Shown here: positions 1-5,233 of the stretch, piece after piece | Layout: every line of letters starts with the position of its first letter | How positions within the stretch are numbered: the stretch's first letter is position 1 | Source: Rikenellaceae bacterium | GTDB taxonomy: Bacteria; Bacteroidota; Bacteroidia; Bacteroidales; Rikenellaceae | Reading direction: 5' to 3' | Assembly: GCA_020859745.1 (NCBI GenBank) | Contig: JAJBVQ010000209.1 | Location: forward strand, 1-6,871 | DNA length: 6,871 nt | Notes under the pieces: generated by a model | What the model saw: only the letters and a program-made list of their open reading frames with translations | Database searches by the model: none | Told to the model about the DNA's origin: nothing | Program-made: the position numbers and the translations under genes

Positions 1-375
1 GCGTACGGGGAGACTTTGGCGGGGCGCGCGCCGCGGTCGTTTGCGGAGACGGAGTCTCTGTCGCGGCTGCCGGGGGTGAATATCCGTAATCTGAACAGTT
101 ATTGGCGGGGGTTGCAGGCGCAGGTGGCGTTCGAGCGGCCGGAGCTGAGCCCTTGCCTGGATGCGATACGGGGCGACGGGGCGAAGTTTGCGGCGGCGGT
201 GGCGATCATCGCGGAGGGGGGCGTGCGGCTCAGAGAGCGACCGCGGGCGGATATGGAGGGTTTCGTGCCGAGCGAGCGCCACCAACGGATGCTGCGCAAG
301 TATGCGGCGCAGTTGGAGGAAGAGACAGCAAATCGCCGGGCGGCGGAGGCGGGGGAGAAGAGGTACGATCGTTAG
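1..375 (+). CDS. C-terminal part of an unrecognised protein (5' end outside window)
   Basis: The frame is open from base 1 and ends at TAG 373-375. A TTG at 16 could be read as a start, but the codons before it (A-Y-G-E-T) are also open and no start context is visible, so this is most likely the last ~124 residues of a longer protein. The visible part is soluble, with no membrane segment or signal peptide. A stretch reading PGVNIRNLNSYWRGLQAQ (from about codon 26) looks like a conserved globular core. It is followed by an Ala-rich segment and then a charged Arg/Glu/Ala-rich helix that ends in a basic tail. I do not recognise the family and assign no function. The gene is followed within 25 bases by a terminator-like hairpin, so it is probably the last gene of its transcript. 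Confidence 0.7.
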   Translation, partial: AYGETLAGRAPRSFAETESLSRLPGVNIRNLNSYWRGLQAQVAFERPELSPCLDAIRGDGAKFAAAVAIIAEGGVRLRERPRADMEGFVPSERHQRMLRKYAAQLEEETANRRAAEAGEKRYDR

Positions 376-390
376 TTTCCTGTTTTTTCG

Positions 391-398
391 TATGTTTG
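391..398 (+). promoter_or_regulatory. Candidate Bacteroidetes -7 box (TAnnTTTG) for the LUD gene
   Basis: TATGTTTG matches the Bacteroidetes sigma-ABfr -7 consensus TAnnTTTG exactly and lies about 45 bases before the ATG at 444. No clear TTTG -33 box is seen at the expected distance upstream. A transcript starting about 7 bases later would begin inside the left arm of the hairpin at 400-428, so the hairpin could serve the upstream gene while this box serves the downstream one. An eight-base degenerate match can occur by chance, so this is weak. Confidence 0.3.
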
Positions 399-399
399 T

Positions 400-436
400 A
401 AGCGGCAGCCGCTCCCGGCGTGCCGCTTTTAATTTT
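400..436 (+). terminator. Putative rho-independent terminator after the left-edge gene
   Basis: The arm AAGCGGCA at 400-407 is the exact reverse complement of TGCCGCTT at 421-428. Inside it, GCCG 408-411 can pair with CGGC 416-419, leaving a CTCC loop and one bulged G. The hairpin ends in a T-rich stretch (TTTTAATTTT, 427-436). It begins 25 bases after the stop at 375 and finishes just before the ATG at 444. It overlaps a GTG at 420 that would otherwise extend the next gene, which supports the 444 start. Confidence 0.6.
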
Positions 437-443
437 CACCTTT

Positions 444-1097
444 ATGGCAGACCACACATTCGATTATTGGCAGCGGCGGCTGGACGACCTGGCCCGCGTA
501 TTGGAGAAGCACGGTTTTGCGGCCGAGGTGGCGGCCACGGCGGCGGATGCCCGCGACAGGATCCGGCGTGCGGTGGAAGAGATGGCCCCGAGGTCGGTGG
601 GTTATGCCGATTCGCGCACGCTGCGGGCCACGGGGGCCTTGGATATGTTGCGCTCCGATCCGCGTTGGGAGTTCATTGACGGCTTCGACCGGTCGAAACC
701 GCGGGAGGAGAACCTCGAACGGCGGCGGCAGGCGCTGATGACCGACTTGTTTCTGACGGGTGTGAATGCGGTGACGGAGAACGGGACGCTGGTGTGGCTC
801 GACATGGTGGGCAACCGGATCGGCGGGGTCAGTTTCGGGCCGCGGCGGGTGATCCTGACGATCGGCCGTAACAAGCTGGTCAAGGATCTGGAGGAGGCGA
901 TGCGGCGCATCAAGACGGTAGCGGCGCCGCTGAACGCACGCGCGCACGAGCATTTCAAAACGCCCTGCCAGATCACGTCGCGGTGCCACGACTGCGCCAG
1001 TCCGGACCGGATCTGCAATACGTGGCTGGTGATGGAGAGGTGCTATCCGAAGGAGCGAATCCGGGTGGTGCTGGTCAATGAGGATCTGGGGTATTGA
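444..1097 (+). CDS. LUD-domain protein (LutC/YkgG-like, DUF162), stand-alone
   Basis: 217 aa, cytoplasmic. The central and C-terminal part matches the LUD fold: GVNAVTENGTL (106-116), GNRIGG (123-128), a GPRRVILTIGRNKLVKD stretch (132-148) and APLNA (161-165). The C-terminus carries C175, C181, C184 and C191 (C-X5-C-X2-C-X6-C, with SPDRIC at 186-191), which could bind a metal or Fe-S cluster; C200 is outside this pattern. LutC-type proteins take part in L-lactate oxidation with LutA and LutB, but neither partner is visible here. This shorter Cys-containing LUD type is common in anaerobes under the name lactate utilization protein, and its true reaction is unsettled. The ATG at 444 was chosen over GTG 420 because the latter lies within the preceding hairpin and adds only a hydrophobic MPLLIFTF leader. 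No Shine-Dalgarno is present, as usual in this phylum. The family call is firm; the lactate role is not. Confidence 0.87.
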   Translation: MADHTFDYWQRRLDDLARVLEKHGFAAEVAATAADARDRIRRAVEEMAPRSVGYADSRTLRATGALDMLRSDPRWEFIDGFDRSKPREENLERRRQALMTDLFLTGVNAVTENGTLVWLDMVGNRIGGVSFGPRRVILTIGRNKLVKDLEEAMRRIKTVAAPLNARAHEHFKTPCQITSRCHDCASPDRICNTWLVMERCYPKERIRVVLVNEDLGY

Positions 1098-1225
1098 TAT
1101 TTTCTGACGATAGGAACGGCGTGCCTTGTTTCCGGAGTGCCTGTGGCCTTTTGCCGGGTTACGGGCAGGGCGAACGATAAATTCAGCGGCCCCCTTGCCC
1201 CCTCCGGGATGAGGTAAGGAAATGA

Positions 1226-1258
1226 CAGTCCGTGCGTTGGGCGACTTCCCGCGGACTG
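1226..1258. repeat. Short inverted repeat (7-bp arms)
   Basis: CAGTCCG at 1226-1232 is the reverse complement of CGGACTG at 1252-1258, and GGG 1239-1241 can pair with CCC 1248-1250 inside the loop. No T-tract follows on either side, so it does not look like an intrinsic terminator. It could fold in RNA, but arms of this length in GC-rich DNA may be chance. Confidence 0.35.
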
Positions 1259-1264
1259 CCTTCC

Positions 1265-1276
1265 GAGCGGCCGCTC
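1265..1276. repeat. Perfect 12-bp palindrome left of the FISUMP remnant
   Basis: GAGCGGCCGCTC is fully self-complementary. It sits about 10 bases before the point where recognisable FISUMP-like codons begin, so it may mark or lie near the breakpoint that removed the 5' part of that gene. Alone it could be chance in GC-rich sequence. Confidence 0.45.
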
Positions 1277-1286
1277 AAGATTTACG

Positions 1287-1538
1287 CGTGCCCCGGGCTA
1301 CCGCGACTATGGCCGTGCGGGCTATGAGGGCGAGCTGAGGAACGTCGGCAACGAGGGGTCTGTCTGGTCGGGTTCGTTCAGCGGCACCTACGGCCAGTAC
1401 CTGAATTTCAACTCGACGTGGCTCAATCCCGGCAACGCGAACAACCGCGCCTTCGGCTTCCAGGTGCGGTGCCTCCAAGTATTTATCGGGCGCGCCGTTC
1501 CCTTTTTCTTTTTGTGTTTTGGGTTTGTTGGCTATTAG
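1287..1538 (+). pseudogene. 5'-truncated remnant of a FISUMP/fimbrillin-type surface protein domain
   Basis: Codons 1287-1478 translate to about 64 residues beginning RAPGYRDYGRAG, then EGSVWSGSFSGTYGQYLNFN, a WLNPGNANNRAFGF segment, and ending QVRCLQ. This order (GYR near the start, a W-S-G/S turn, a hydrophobic LNFN strand, an Asn-rich loop, a final VRC-L/V-Q) is the C-terminal signature of FISUMP-type domains in secreted or surface lipoproteins of Bacteroidetes. The frame is open from just after TAA 1215 but has no ATG, and the residues before about 1287 show no domain similarity. Most of the gene, with signal peptide and N-terminal domains, is therefore missing. Intact domains usually end soon after VRC; here the frame runs on through 19 codons of unrelated T-rich sequence to TAG 1536-1538, so the original stop also seems lost. 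It could also be a silent donor cassette. Confidence 0.75.
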
Positions 1539-1541
1539 GGG

Positions 1542-1575
1542 GCGGCGGGAAGCGAATGCATTCGCTTCCCGCCGC
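1542..1575. repeat. Perfect 34-bp palindrome, no loop
   Basis: The left arm GCGGCGGGAAGCGAATG (1542-1558) is followed directly by its exact reverse complement (1559-1575): 17 bp each side with no spacer. Its outer ten bases, GCGGCGGGAA, recur at 1612-1621. It lies in the convergent gap 4 bases after the TAG of the FISUMP remnant and about 150 bases past the end of mutY. Neither strand shows a proper T-tract right after it (+: TGGGCTTTGATT; - side A-rich), so it is not a classical intrinsic terminator, though such a stem could still stop transcription or protect 3' ends in both directions. A recombination or protein-binding site is another possibility. Confidence 0.85.
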
Positions 1576-1625
1576 TGGGCTTTGATTCTGATTGAGGTCG
1601 CCAAGCGGAGCGCGGCGGGAAAGTT

Positions 1626-1658
1626 CCTGCGTGAGCGGCGGGCGAGTAGCGCAGCAGG
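1626..1658 (+). repeat. Segment resembling the right part of the 5-kb repeat element
   Basis: GAGTAGCGCAGC at 1644-1655 is identical to 5180-5191 inside the repeat element near 5 kb, and the bases before it align loosely in both copies (CCT-GCG-GAGC order). Locally, TCCTGC 1625-1630 can pair with GCAGGA 1654-1659. This suggests a decayed relative of the same intergenic repeat family, but only the 12-mer is exact. Confidence 0.35.
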
Positions 1659-1725
1659 AGGGTTCCCGTGACAACGTCGTCGCGCCCCGGAAGGAGAGTA
1701 GGCGGTTTCGAGATGCCGCTCCGGA

Positions 1726-2868
1726 TTATATCTTTACTTTATTCGCCCTCGAATGCACCCCCGGTGTCCGCTTGTGGCGGTCGCTCGCGCCGGGGTCACC
1801 GTTGTCGCAGAAATGCGGTGTGCTTGTTCGTCCCAGGTATAGCTCGGTCAGCCGTGCCACAGCGTATCCGCCCAGTTCGCCGGAGGGGATGACCAGCCAG
1901 TTTTCCGGCAAATCCATCGCCGTCAGGTCCGGCACTTCGATCCGGTGGAACACCGCATGGATAATGCGGTGCGAAAGCACATGCTTCGGCATCCGCACCG
2001 ATCCCCGCAAGACGAAATCCGAGAAGGGCAATGACAAAGTTTCGAACTCCGCCTCGGACGGCGTTTCGACGAGCGGGAATTCGTAGAGACCCCGCCAGAT
2101 GTCGTTCCTGTCGCGGCGGCAGACCGCCGTTCGTCCTTCCCGGTCGGTGATGTGCAGGTAGTTGAACCAGCGCGGGGTTTGGGCCGTTTTGCCCTGTTTG
2201 ACCGGCCGGCTGCCGATTGTCCCGTTTTTCAGGGCCAGACAGCTCCCGGCCAGCGGGCATGCCGGGCACTGCGGCGAGCGGGGCGTACAGACCAAAGCCC
2301 CCAACTCCATAACAGCCTGGTTGTAAAGTCCCGCTTCTTTTTGATCCGGCGAGGCGAGGTAGTCGTTCAGCAGTTCCGCCGCCGCGGCGGCGAACTCCTT
2401 TTTGCCCGCCGTGGTGTCGATCGGGGTGGCGATGTCGAGCAGGCGGCCCAGCACCCGGTAGACGTTCCCGTCCACCACGGCGTACGGCGCATCGGTCGCG
2501 AAGGAGACGATGGCGGCGGCGGTGTAATCGCCGATCCCTTTCAGCGCCCTGACGGCGGCATATTCCGTGGGAAATATGCCGCCATGCTCCGCGACGACCT
2601 GTTTCGCCGCCGCGTGCAGGTTGCGGGCGCGGCTGTAATAGCCCAGCCCCTGCCACAGTTTGAGGACTTCGTCTTCCGTGACCGCCGCCAGTTTCGCGAC
2701 GTCCGGGAAACGTCCGGTAAAGCGGTTGTAATATTCCAGTCCCTGCGCCACGCGGGTCTGCTGGAGGATCACTTCCGAGAGCCAGATACGGTACGGGTCG
2801 CGCGTCTTGCGCCACGGCAGGGAGCGGTGGTTGCGGAGGTACCAGTCGGTCAGTGCGGCGTAGTCCAT
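1726..2868 (-). CDS. mutY: A/G-specific adenine DNA glycosylase MutY
   Basis: 380 aa. MutY removes adenine mispaired with 8-oxoguanine, preventing G:C to T:A changes. The N-terminal HhH-GPD domain has LPWR (17-20), WLSEVILQQTRV (29-40, with E32 as proton donor), LWQGLGYYSRARNLH (71-85), the helix-hairpin-helix LKGIGDYTAAAI (109-120) and AVVDGNVYRVLGR (130-142, catalytic D133). The 4Fe-4S cluster ligands C194, C201, C204 and C210 have the expected C-X6-C-X2-C-X5-C spacing. The C-terminal NUDIX-like 8-oxoG recognition domain follows (WFNYLHI, about 234; GLYEFP, 260-265; LSHR, 298-301). The conserved part ends near residue 346; the last ~34 residues are basic, low in similarity and probably run into spacer DNA after loss of an earlier stop. 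The ATG lies 4 bases after the ybaK stop, so it is probably co-transcribed as the last gene of the unit. All key residues are present and it should be active. Confidence 0.96.
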   Translation of the reverse strand: MDYAALTDWYLRNHRSLPWRKTRDPYRIWLSEVILQQTRVAQGLEYYNRFTGRFPDVAKLAAVTEDEVLKLWQGLGYYSRARNLHAAAKQVVAEHGGIFPTEYAAVRALKGIGDYTAAAIVSFATDAPYAVVDGNVYRVLGRLLDIATPIDTTAGKKEFAAAAAELLNDYLASPDQKEAGLYNQAVMELGALVCTPRSPQCPACPLAGSCLALKNGTIGSRPVKQGKTAQTPRWFNYLHITDREGRTAVCRRDRNDIWRGLYEFPLVETPSEAEFETLSLPFSDFVLRGSVRMPKHVLSHRIIHAVFHRIEVPDLTAMDLPENWLVIPSGELGGYAVARLTELYLGRTSTPHFCDNGDPGASDRHKRTPGVHSRANKVKI

Positions 2869-2872
2869 CGTG

Positions 2873-3370
2873 TTATTCGGCTTCCGGGCTCTGGTCGGGT
2901 GTGAGCGGGGCGACTTTCAGGCGGGCGAAGCGGATCAGGTCGTCCGGTGAGATCCGGATCTGCATGCCCCGCACGCCGGCGCTGATATAAATATGGCTGA
3001 AGTCTTGGCATGTCCGGTCGATATAGCCCGGGAAGGTGCGTTTCATGCCGATGGGCGAGCATCCGCCGCGGATGTATCCGGTGGTTTCGAGCAGCTCGCG
3101 CAGGTGAATCATGGCTGCGCTTTTGTTCCCGGAGACTTTGGACGCCGCTTTGAGATCCACTTCGCGGTCGCCGGGGATGATGCAGACGAAGACGCCGCTG
3201 CGGTCGCCGCGCATGACGAGGGTTTTGAATACCTGCCGGATGTCTTCGTGCAGCTGTTCGGCGACGTGTCCGGCGTCGAGGTGCTCTTCGTCCACCTGGT
3301 AGGGGATCAGGTCATAGCCGATCCCGGCCTTGTCCAGCAGCCGGGCGGCGTTAGTTTTCGATAATTTCAT
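2873..3370 (-). CDS. ybaK: Cys-tRNA(Pro)/Cys-tRNA(Cys) deacylase YbaK
   Basis: 165 aa, cytoplasmic. YbaK hydrolyses cysteine wrongly loaded onto tRNA(Pro) by prolyl-tRNA synthetase. The sequence matches the family throughout: KTNAARLLDKAGI at the start (5-17), FKTLV (48-52, with K49 at the position of the essential lysine), a VFVCIIPGDREVDLKA strand-turn (60-75), GGCSPIGMK (102-110), the IYISAGVRG segment (about 127-135) and DDLIR near the end. Length is normal for the family. Its ATG (3368-3370) overlaps the mqnB stop as ATGA, so translation is probably coupled; mutY follows 4 bases after its TAA. There is no biochemical link between YbaK and MqnB, so the grouping may simply reflect shared expression. 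It acts in trans, without an editing domain of a synthetase nearby. Confidence 0.94.
   Translation of the reverse strand: MKLSKTNAARLLDKAGIGYDLIPYQVDEEHLDAGHVAEQLHEDIRQVFKTLVMRGDRSGVFVCIIPGDREVDLKAASKVSGNKSAAMIHLRELLETTGYIRGGCSPIGMKRTFPGYIDRTCQDFSHIYISAGVRGMQIRISPDDLIRFARLKVAPLTPDQSPEAE
3367..3370 (-). promoter_or_regulatory. ATGA stop/start overlap, mqnB to ybaK
   Basis: Reading the minus strand, the mqnB stop TGA (3369-3367) and the ybaK start ATG (3370-3368) share bases in ATGA. Such overlaps usually mean termination-reinitiation coupling, and they fix the ybaK start. Confidence 0.8.
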
Positions 3371-3999
3371 AGTTTAGATAGGTTATAATCGGGTAGGTTT
3401 TTCAATAATATGCCGAGTCCCTGTGCAAGGGCATCGAGTGCTTCGGGTATGCGCCATTGGCCGCGCGGGTCACCTACATGGTTCGAAACGGAGCGCACCT
3501 GCAAAAAAGGTGCCTTTTCCGCCGCGCAGACCCCGAAAAATGCCGCGCCCTCCATGGATTCGAGCGCCTCGCTGCCCCGCAGCGGCAGGGGTGAACACGC
3601 GCTGTTGGCCGAGCGGGCGCAGATAATGCGGAATTGCCCGCGCAGCGGCTCTGCGTAAGGGCATACGACGGTTTCCGCCTCTGCGAGGGGGTCGAACGGT
3701 TCGAACCGTCCCGTTTCGGGCCGCCAGGCGCCCAGGTCGGCCTGATAGTCGCTCCCGACCAGCACGGTGTCGGCCACCGAAAGGTGTTTCCGGGGCAAGG
3801 CACCGGCGATCCCGGCCTGGACGATCAGGGCGGGACGATGGTCGCGTATGATCTTTAAGGTCGCGGCGGCGGTGGCCCCGGCTCCCATGCCTCCGACGTG
3901 CCACGACAGCTCGTGTCCGGCATAGCTGTCGCCCAAAAGGGCGCGCAGGGGCTGTTGTTCCAGCTGGGTGGCGGTGAGGATGGCTACGGGGTTTGTCAT
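3367..3999 (-). CDS. mqnB: Futalosine hydrolase (nucleoside phosphorylase-like), MqnB
   Basis: 210 aa. MqnB cleaves futalosine to dehypoxanthine futalosine plus hypoxanthine in the alternative menaquinone pathway. It belongs to the PNP/UDP phosphorylase fold: glycine-rich WHVGGMGAGATAAA (33-46), QAGIAGAL (61-68), an ADTVLVGSDYQADLGAW segment (76-92) and the nucleoside-binding ESMEGAAFF (147-155). The C-terminal FLQVRSVSNHVGD...W-x-I-P-x-A-L (165-188) separates Bacteroidetes futalosine hydrolases from ordinary MTA/SAH nucleosidases. The stretch between N132 and E147 looks shorter than I expect for the family, and this needs an alignment. The ATG at 3997-3999 overlaps the lysR stop (ATGA), and its own TGA overlaps the ybaK start the same way. 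The open frame extends far upstream of this ATG, but that part is off-frame lysR and not protein. Other mqn genes are not in the window. An MTA/SAH nucleosidase is the main alternative. Confidence 0.82.
   Translation of the reverse strand: MTNPVAILTATQLEQQPLRALLGDSYAGHELSWHVGGMGAGATAAATLKIIRDHRPALIVQAGIAGALPRKHLSVADTVLVGSDYQADLGAWRPETGRFEPFDPLAEAETVVCPYAEPLRGQFRIICARSANSACSPLPLRGSEALESMEGAAFFGVCAAEKAPFLQVRSVSNHVGDPRGQWRIPEALDALAQGLGILLKNLPDYNLSKL
3996..3999 (-). promoter_or_regulatory. ATGA stop/start overlap, lysR to mqnB
   Basis: On the minus strand the lysR stop TGA (3998-3996) and the mqnB start ATG (3999-3997) form ATGA. It fixes the mqnB start and makes regulator and enzyme translation probably coupled. 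Confidence 0.8.
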
Positions 4000-4913
4000 T
4001 TCCGGTTGTGGTTTTTTCGGTTGTTGGTGGGTAGCGTTTCGGCGGCGAAGCGGATAAAGTTTTCGGCAATGGTTCCGGGCACGCCCTGCAAGGTGGCGAA
4101 GGCGAATTCGCGCTCGAAGCCGAGTCCGTCGATGTCGATCACGGTGAGGGTGTCGGAGAGCAGTTCGCGGGTCACGGCCTGAACGGAGAGCAGGGCCACG
4201 CAGTCGTAGCTGGCCAGAAACGATTTGATCCCTTCGGTGCTGCCCATCTGCATGATGACGTTCATGGAGGAGAGCTTGATGTGGCGTTCGCCGAGGCGGC
4301 GTTCGATCACTTCCAGGGTGCCGGAGCCGTTCTCGCGCAGCACCATGGGCAGGGTGGCGAGCTCTTCGGGGCTTATGACCTCGCGCGAGGCGTAGGCGCT
4401 GCGGCTGCCGGTGACCAGCACGAGTTCGTCGCGCATAAAGGGCTGGTAGTGTATCCCGGCGTGCCGGGCTTCGCCTTCGACCAGGGCCAGGTCGATGCTG
4501 TGGCTGAACAGGGCCTGCACCATCTGGCGGCTGTTCCCTGTGTCGAGCGAGGTGCGTATGTCGGGGTAACGGACGGAGAAGCGGGCGAGGCAGGGGGGAA
4601 GGACGTATTGCGCGATGGTGCTGCTGGCGCCCCACCGGCGCTCGCCGCTGAAGTTGCCGGTCAGCAGGTTCATGTCGAATTTCATCCGCCGGTAGCTGTC
4701 GAGAATCTTTTCGGCGTGGAAGAGCATCACTTCGCCGGCTTTGGTAAGGGTGACGCTGCCGCTGTTGCGGTCGAACAGGGTGGTGCCGACCTGCGTTTCG
4801 AGCTCTTTGATGTGCCGGGTCACGGCGGGCTGGGTCACAAAGAGTTCGTGGGCAGCGCGGGTGAAGCTGCGGTGCCGTGCGACGCTGACGAAGGTTTTCA
4901 GGCGGAAGTCCAT
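3996..4913 (-). CDS. LysR-type transcriptional regulator
   Basis: 305 aa from the chosen ATG at 4911-4913 (MDFRLKTF, the usual LTTR start); an upstream ATG at 4979 would add 22 atypical residues and is less likely. The N-terminal winged helix-turn-helix is clear: FVSVARHRSFTRAAHEL (8-24), VTQPAVTRHIKELE (26-39) and GTTLFDR (43-49). The rest is a periplasmic-binding-protein-like effector domain beginning GASSTIAQYVLPPCLARF (about 93-110), with YPDI and DLALVEG signatures. The effector cannot be told from sequence; the general layout resembles the CysB/CbbR branch. It is the first gene of a four-gene unit and overlaps mqnB by ATGA, which suggests it may control its own operon, although LTTRs more often face their targets divergently. 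Here the divergent gene is the GH3 homologue, separated by ~366 bases that are mostly a repeat element, so that gene is a second possible target. Confidence 0.92.
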   Translation of the reverse strand: MDFRLKTFVSVARHRSFTRAAHELFVTQPAVTRHIKELETQVGTTLFDRNSGSVTLTKAGEVMLFHAEKILDSYRRMKFDMNLLTGNFSGERRWGASSTIAQYVLPPCLARFSVRYPDIRTSLDTGNSRQMVQALFSHSIDLALVEGEARHAGIHYQPFMRDELVLVTGSRSAYASREVISPEELATLPMVLRENGSGTLEVIERRLGERHIKLSSMNVIMQMGSTEGIKSFLASYDCVALLSVQAVTRELLSDTLTVIDIDGLGFEREFAFATLQGVPGTIAENFIRFAAETLPTNNRKNHNRK

Positions 4914-5022
4914 GGGGCGGTGTGTTTCCCGGCAAAGTTCGTAAAAAAAGAAATGCCGTCCGAATCCCTCGAACAGCATAAATTTATTCCTTCGTTTTTA
5001 TTACTACCCCTGGAGGGTACTG

Positions 5023-5044
5023 TTCTTTCTTTGAAAAGAAAGAA
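5023..5044. repeat. Left-end hairpin of the repeat element
   Basis: TTCTTTCTTT (5023-5032) and AAAGAAAGAA (5035-5044) are exact reverse complements around a GA apex. It is AT-rich, unlike its right-end counterpart, but holds the same relative position. Confidence 0.75.
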
Positions 5045-5099
5045 CCAAAGAAACTTTCGAGCAGCCTGCCGAGGAACTCAGTCTGCCGAACGCCTTAAG

Positions 5100-5156
5100 T
5101 TTGGCGCAACGGTCGGGGCGTAAAGCCCTTCGGGCCAGCCCCGCCCGTTCGCCAAA
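5100..5156. repeat. Central stem-loop of the repeat element
   Basis: TTTGGCG 5100-5106 pairs with CGCCAAA 5150-5156, AACGG 5108-5112 with CCGTT 5145-5149, and CGGGGC 5114-5119 with GCCCCG 5138-5143, leaving a bulged C (5107) and a T/C mismatch (5113/5144). The loop contains GCCC-TTC-GGGC (5125-5135). The length of GC-rich pairing makes folding in RNA or cruciform DNA likely. Confidence 0.65.
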
Positions 5157-5209
5157 AAGTGAGCCTTGCGGAGCCTAAGGAGTAGCGCAGCTATCTCAAA
5201 AGTTTTTGG

Positions 5210-5233
5210 TGCCGCTTTTTACAAAAAGCGGCA
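5210..5233. repeat. Right-end hairpin of the repeat element
   Basis: TGCCGCTTTTT (5210-5220) and AAAAAGCGGCA (5223-5233) are perfect 11-bp arms around an AC apex. A similar AAGCGGCA/TGCCGCTT stem occurs in the terminator at 400-428. No long T-run follows on the + strand, so a terminator role there is doubtful. Confidence 0.75.

Larger units (their letters stand above)
1098..1725. other. Long gene-poor intergenic region with a gene remnant and palindromes
   Basis: About 630 bases lie between the end of the LUD gene and the end of convergent mutY without an intact gene on either strand. The first ~120 bases (1098-1217) show nothing I can name. Next come an inverted repeat at 1226-1258, a 12-bp palindrome at 1265-1276, a FISUMP-like domain remnant, a T-rich stretch (about 1498-1530), a perfect 34-bp palindrome at 1542-1575, and a GC-rich stretch with a repeat-like segment at 1626-1658. 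I see no convincing T-tract terminator on the minus strand for mutY. A minus-strand open frame at 1275-1604 is antisense to the remnant and low in complexity, and is not counted as a gene. Confidence 0.75.

Noticed and set aside
1542..1575. The 34-bp palindrome as a classical rho-independent terminator of mutY
   Set aside because: On the minus strand the bases after the stem are A/C-rich, without a U-tract, and the stem lies about 150 bases past the mutY stop.
2152..2904. Plus-strand open frame of 250 codons opposite mutY
   Set aside because: It is antisense to mutY with all catalytic motifs on the other strand; no recognisable domain and no start context.
4000..4935. Minus-strand open frame running upstream from mqnB, which would make a protein of over 500 aa
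   Set aside because: The upstream ~310 codons lie in another frame of lysR and give an Arg/Pro/His-rich sequence with no family features. The ATG at 3997-3999, overlapping the lysR stop, is the sensible start.
4931..4938. Minus-strand GAACTTTG as a -7 box for lysR
   Set aside because: It has a mismatch at the first consensus base and no matching -33 box; too weak to list.
4914..4979. Extended LysR start at 4979 adding 22 residues
   Set aside because: LTTRs typically begin a few residues before the first helix, as at 4913 (MDFRLKTF). The extra residues are Phe-rich and not family-like.
4281..5123. Plus-strand open frame of 280 codons across lysR and the repeat element
   Set aside because: It is antisense to a clear LysR gene, rich in Gly/Ala/Val as expected for GC-rich antisense, and runs into non-coding repeat sequence.
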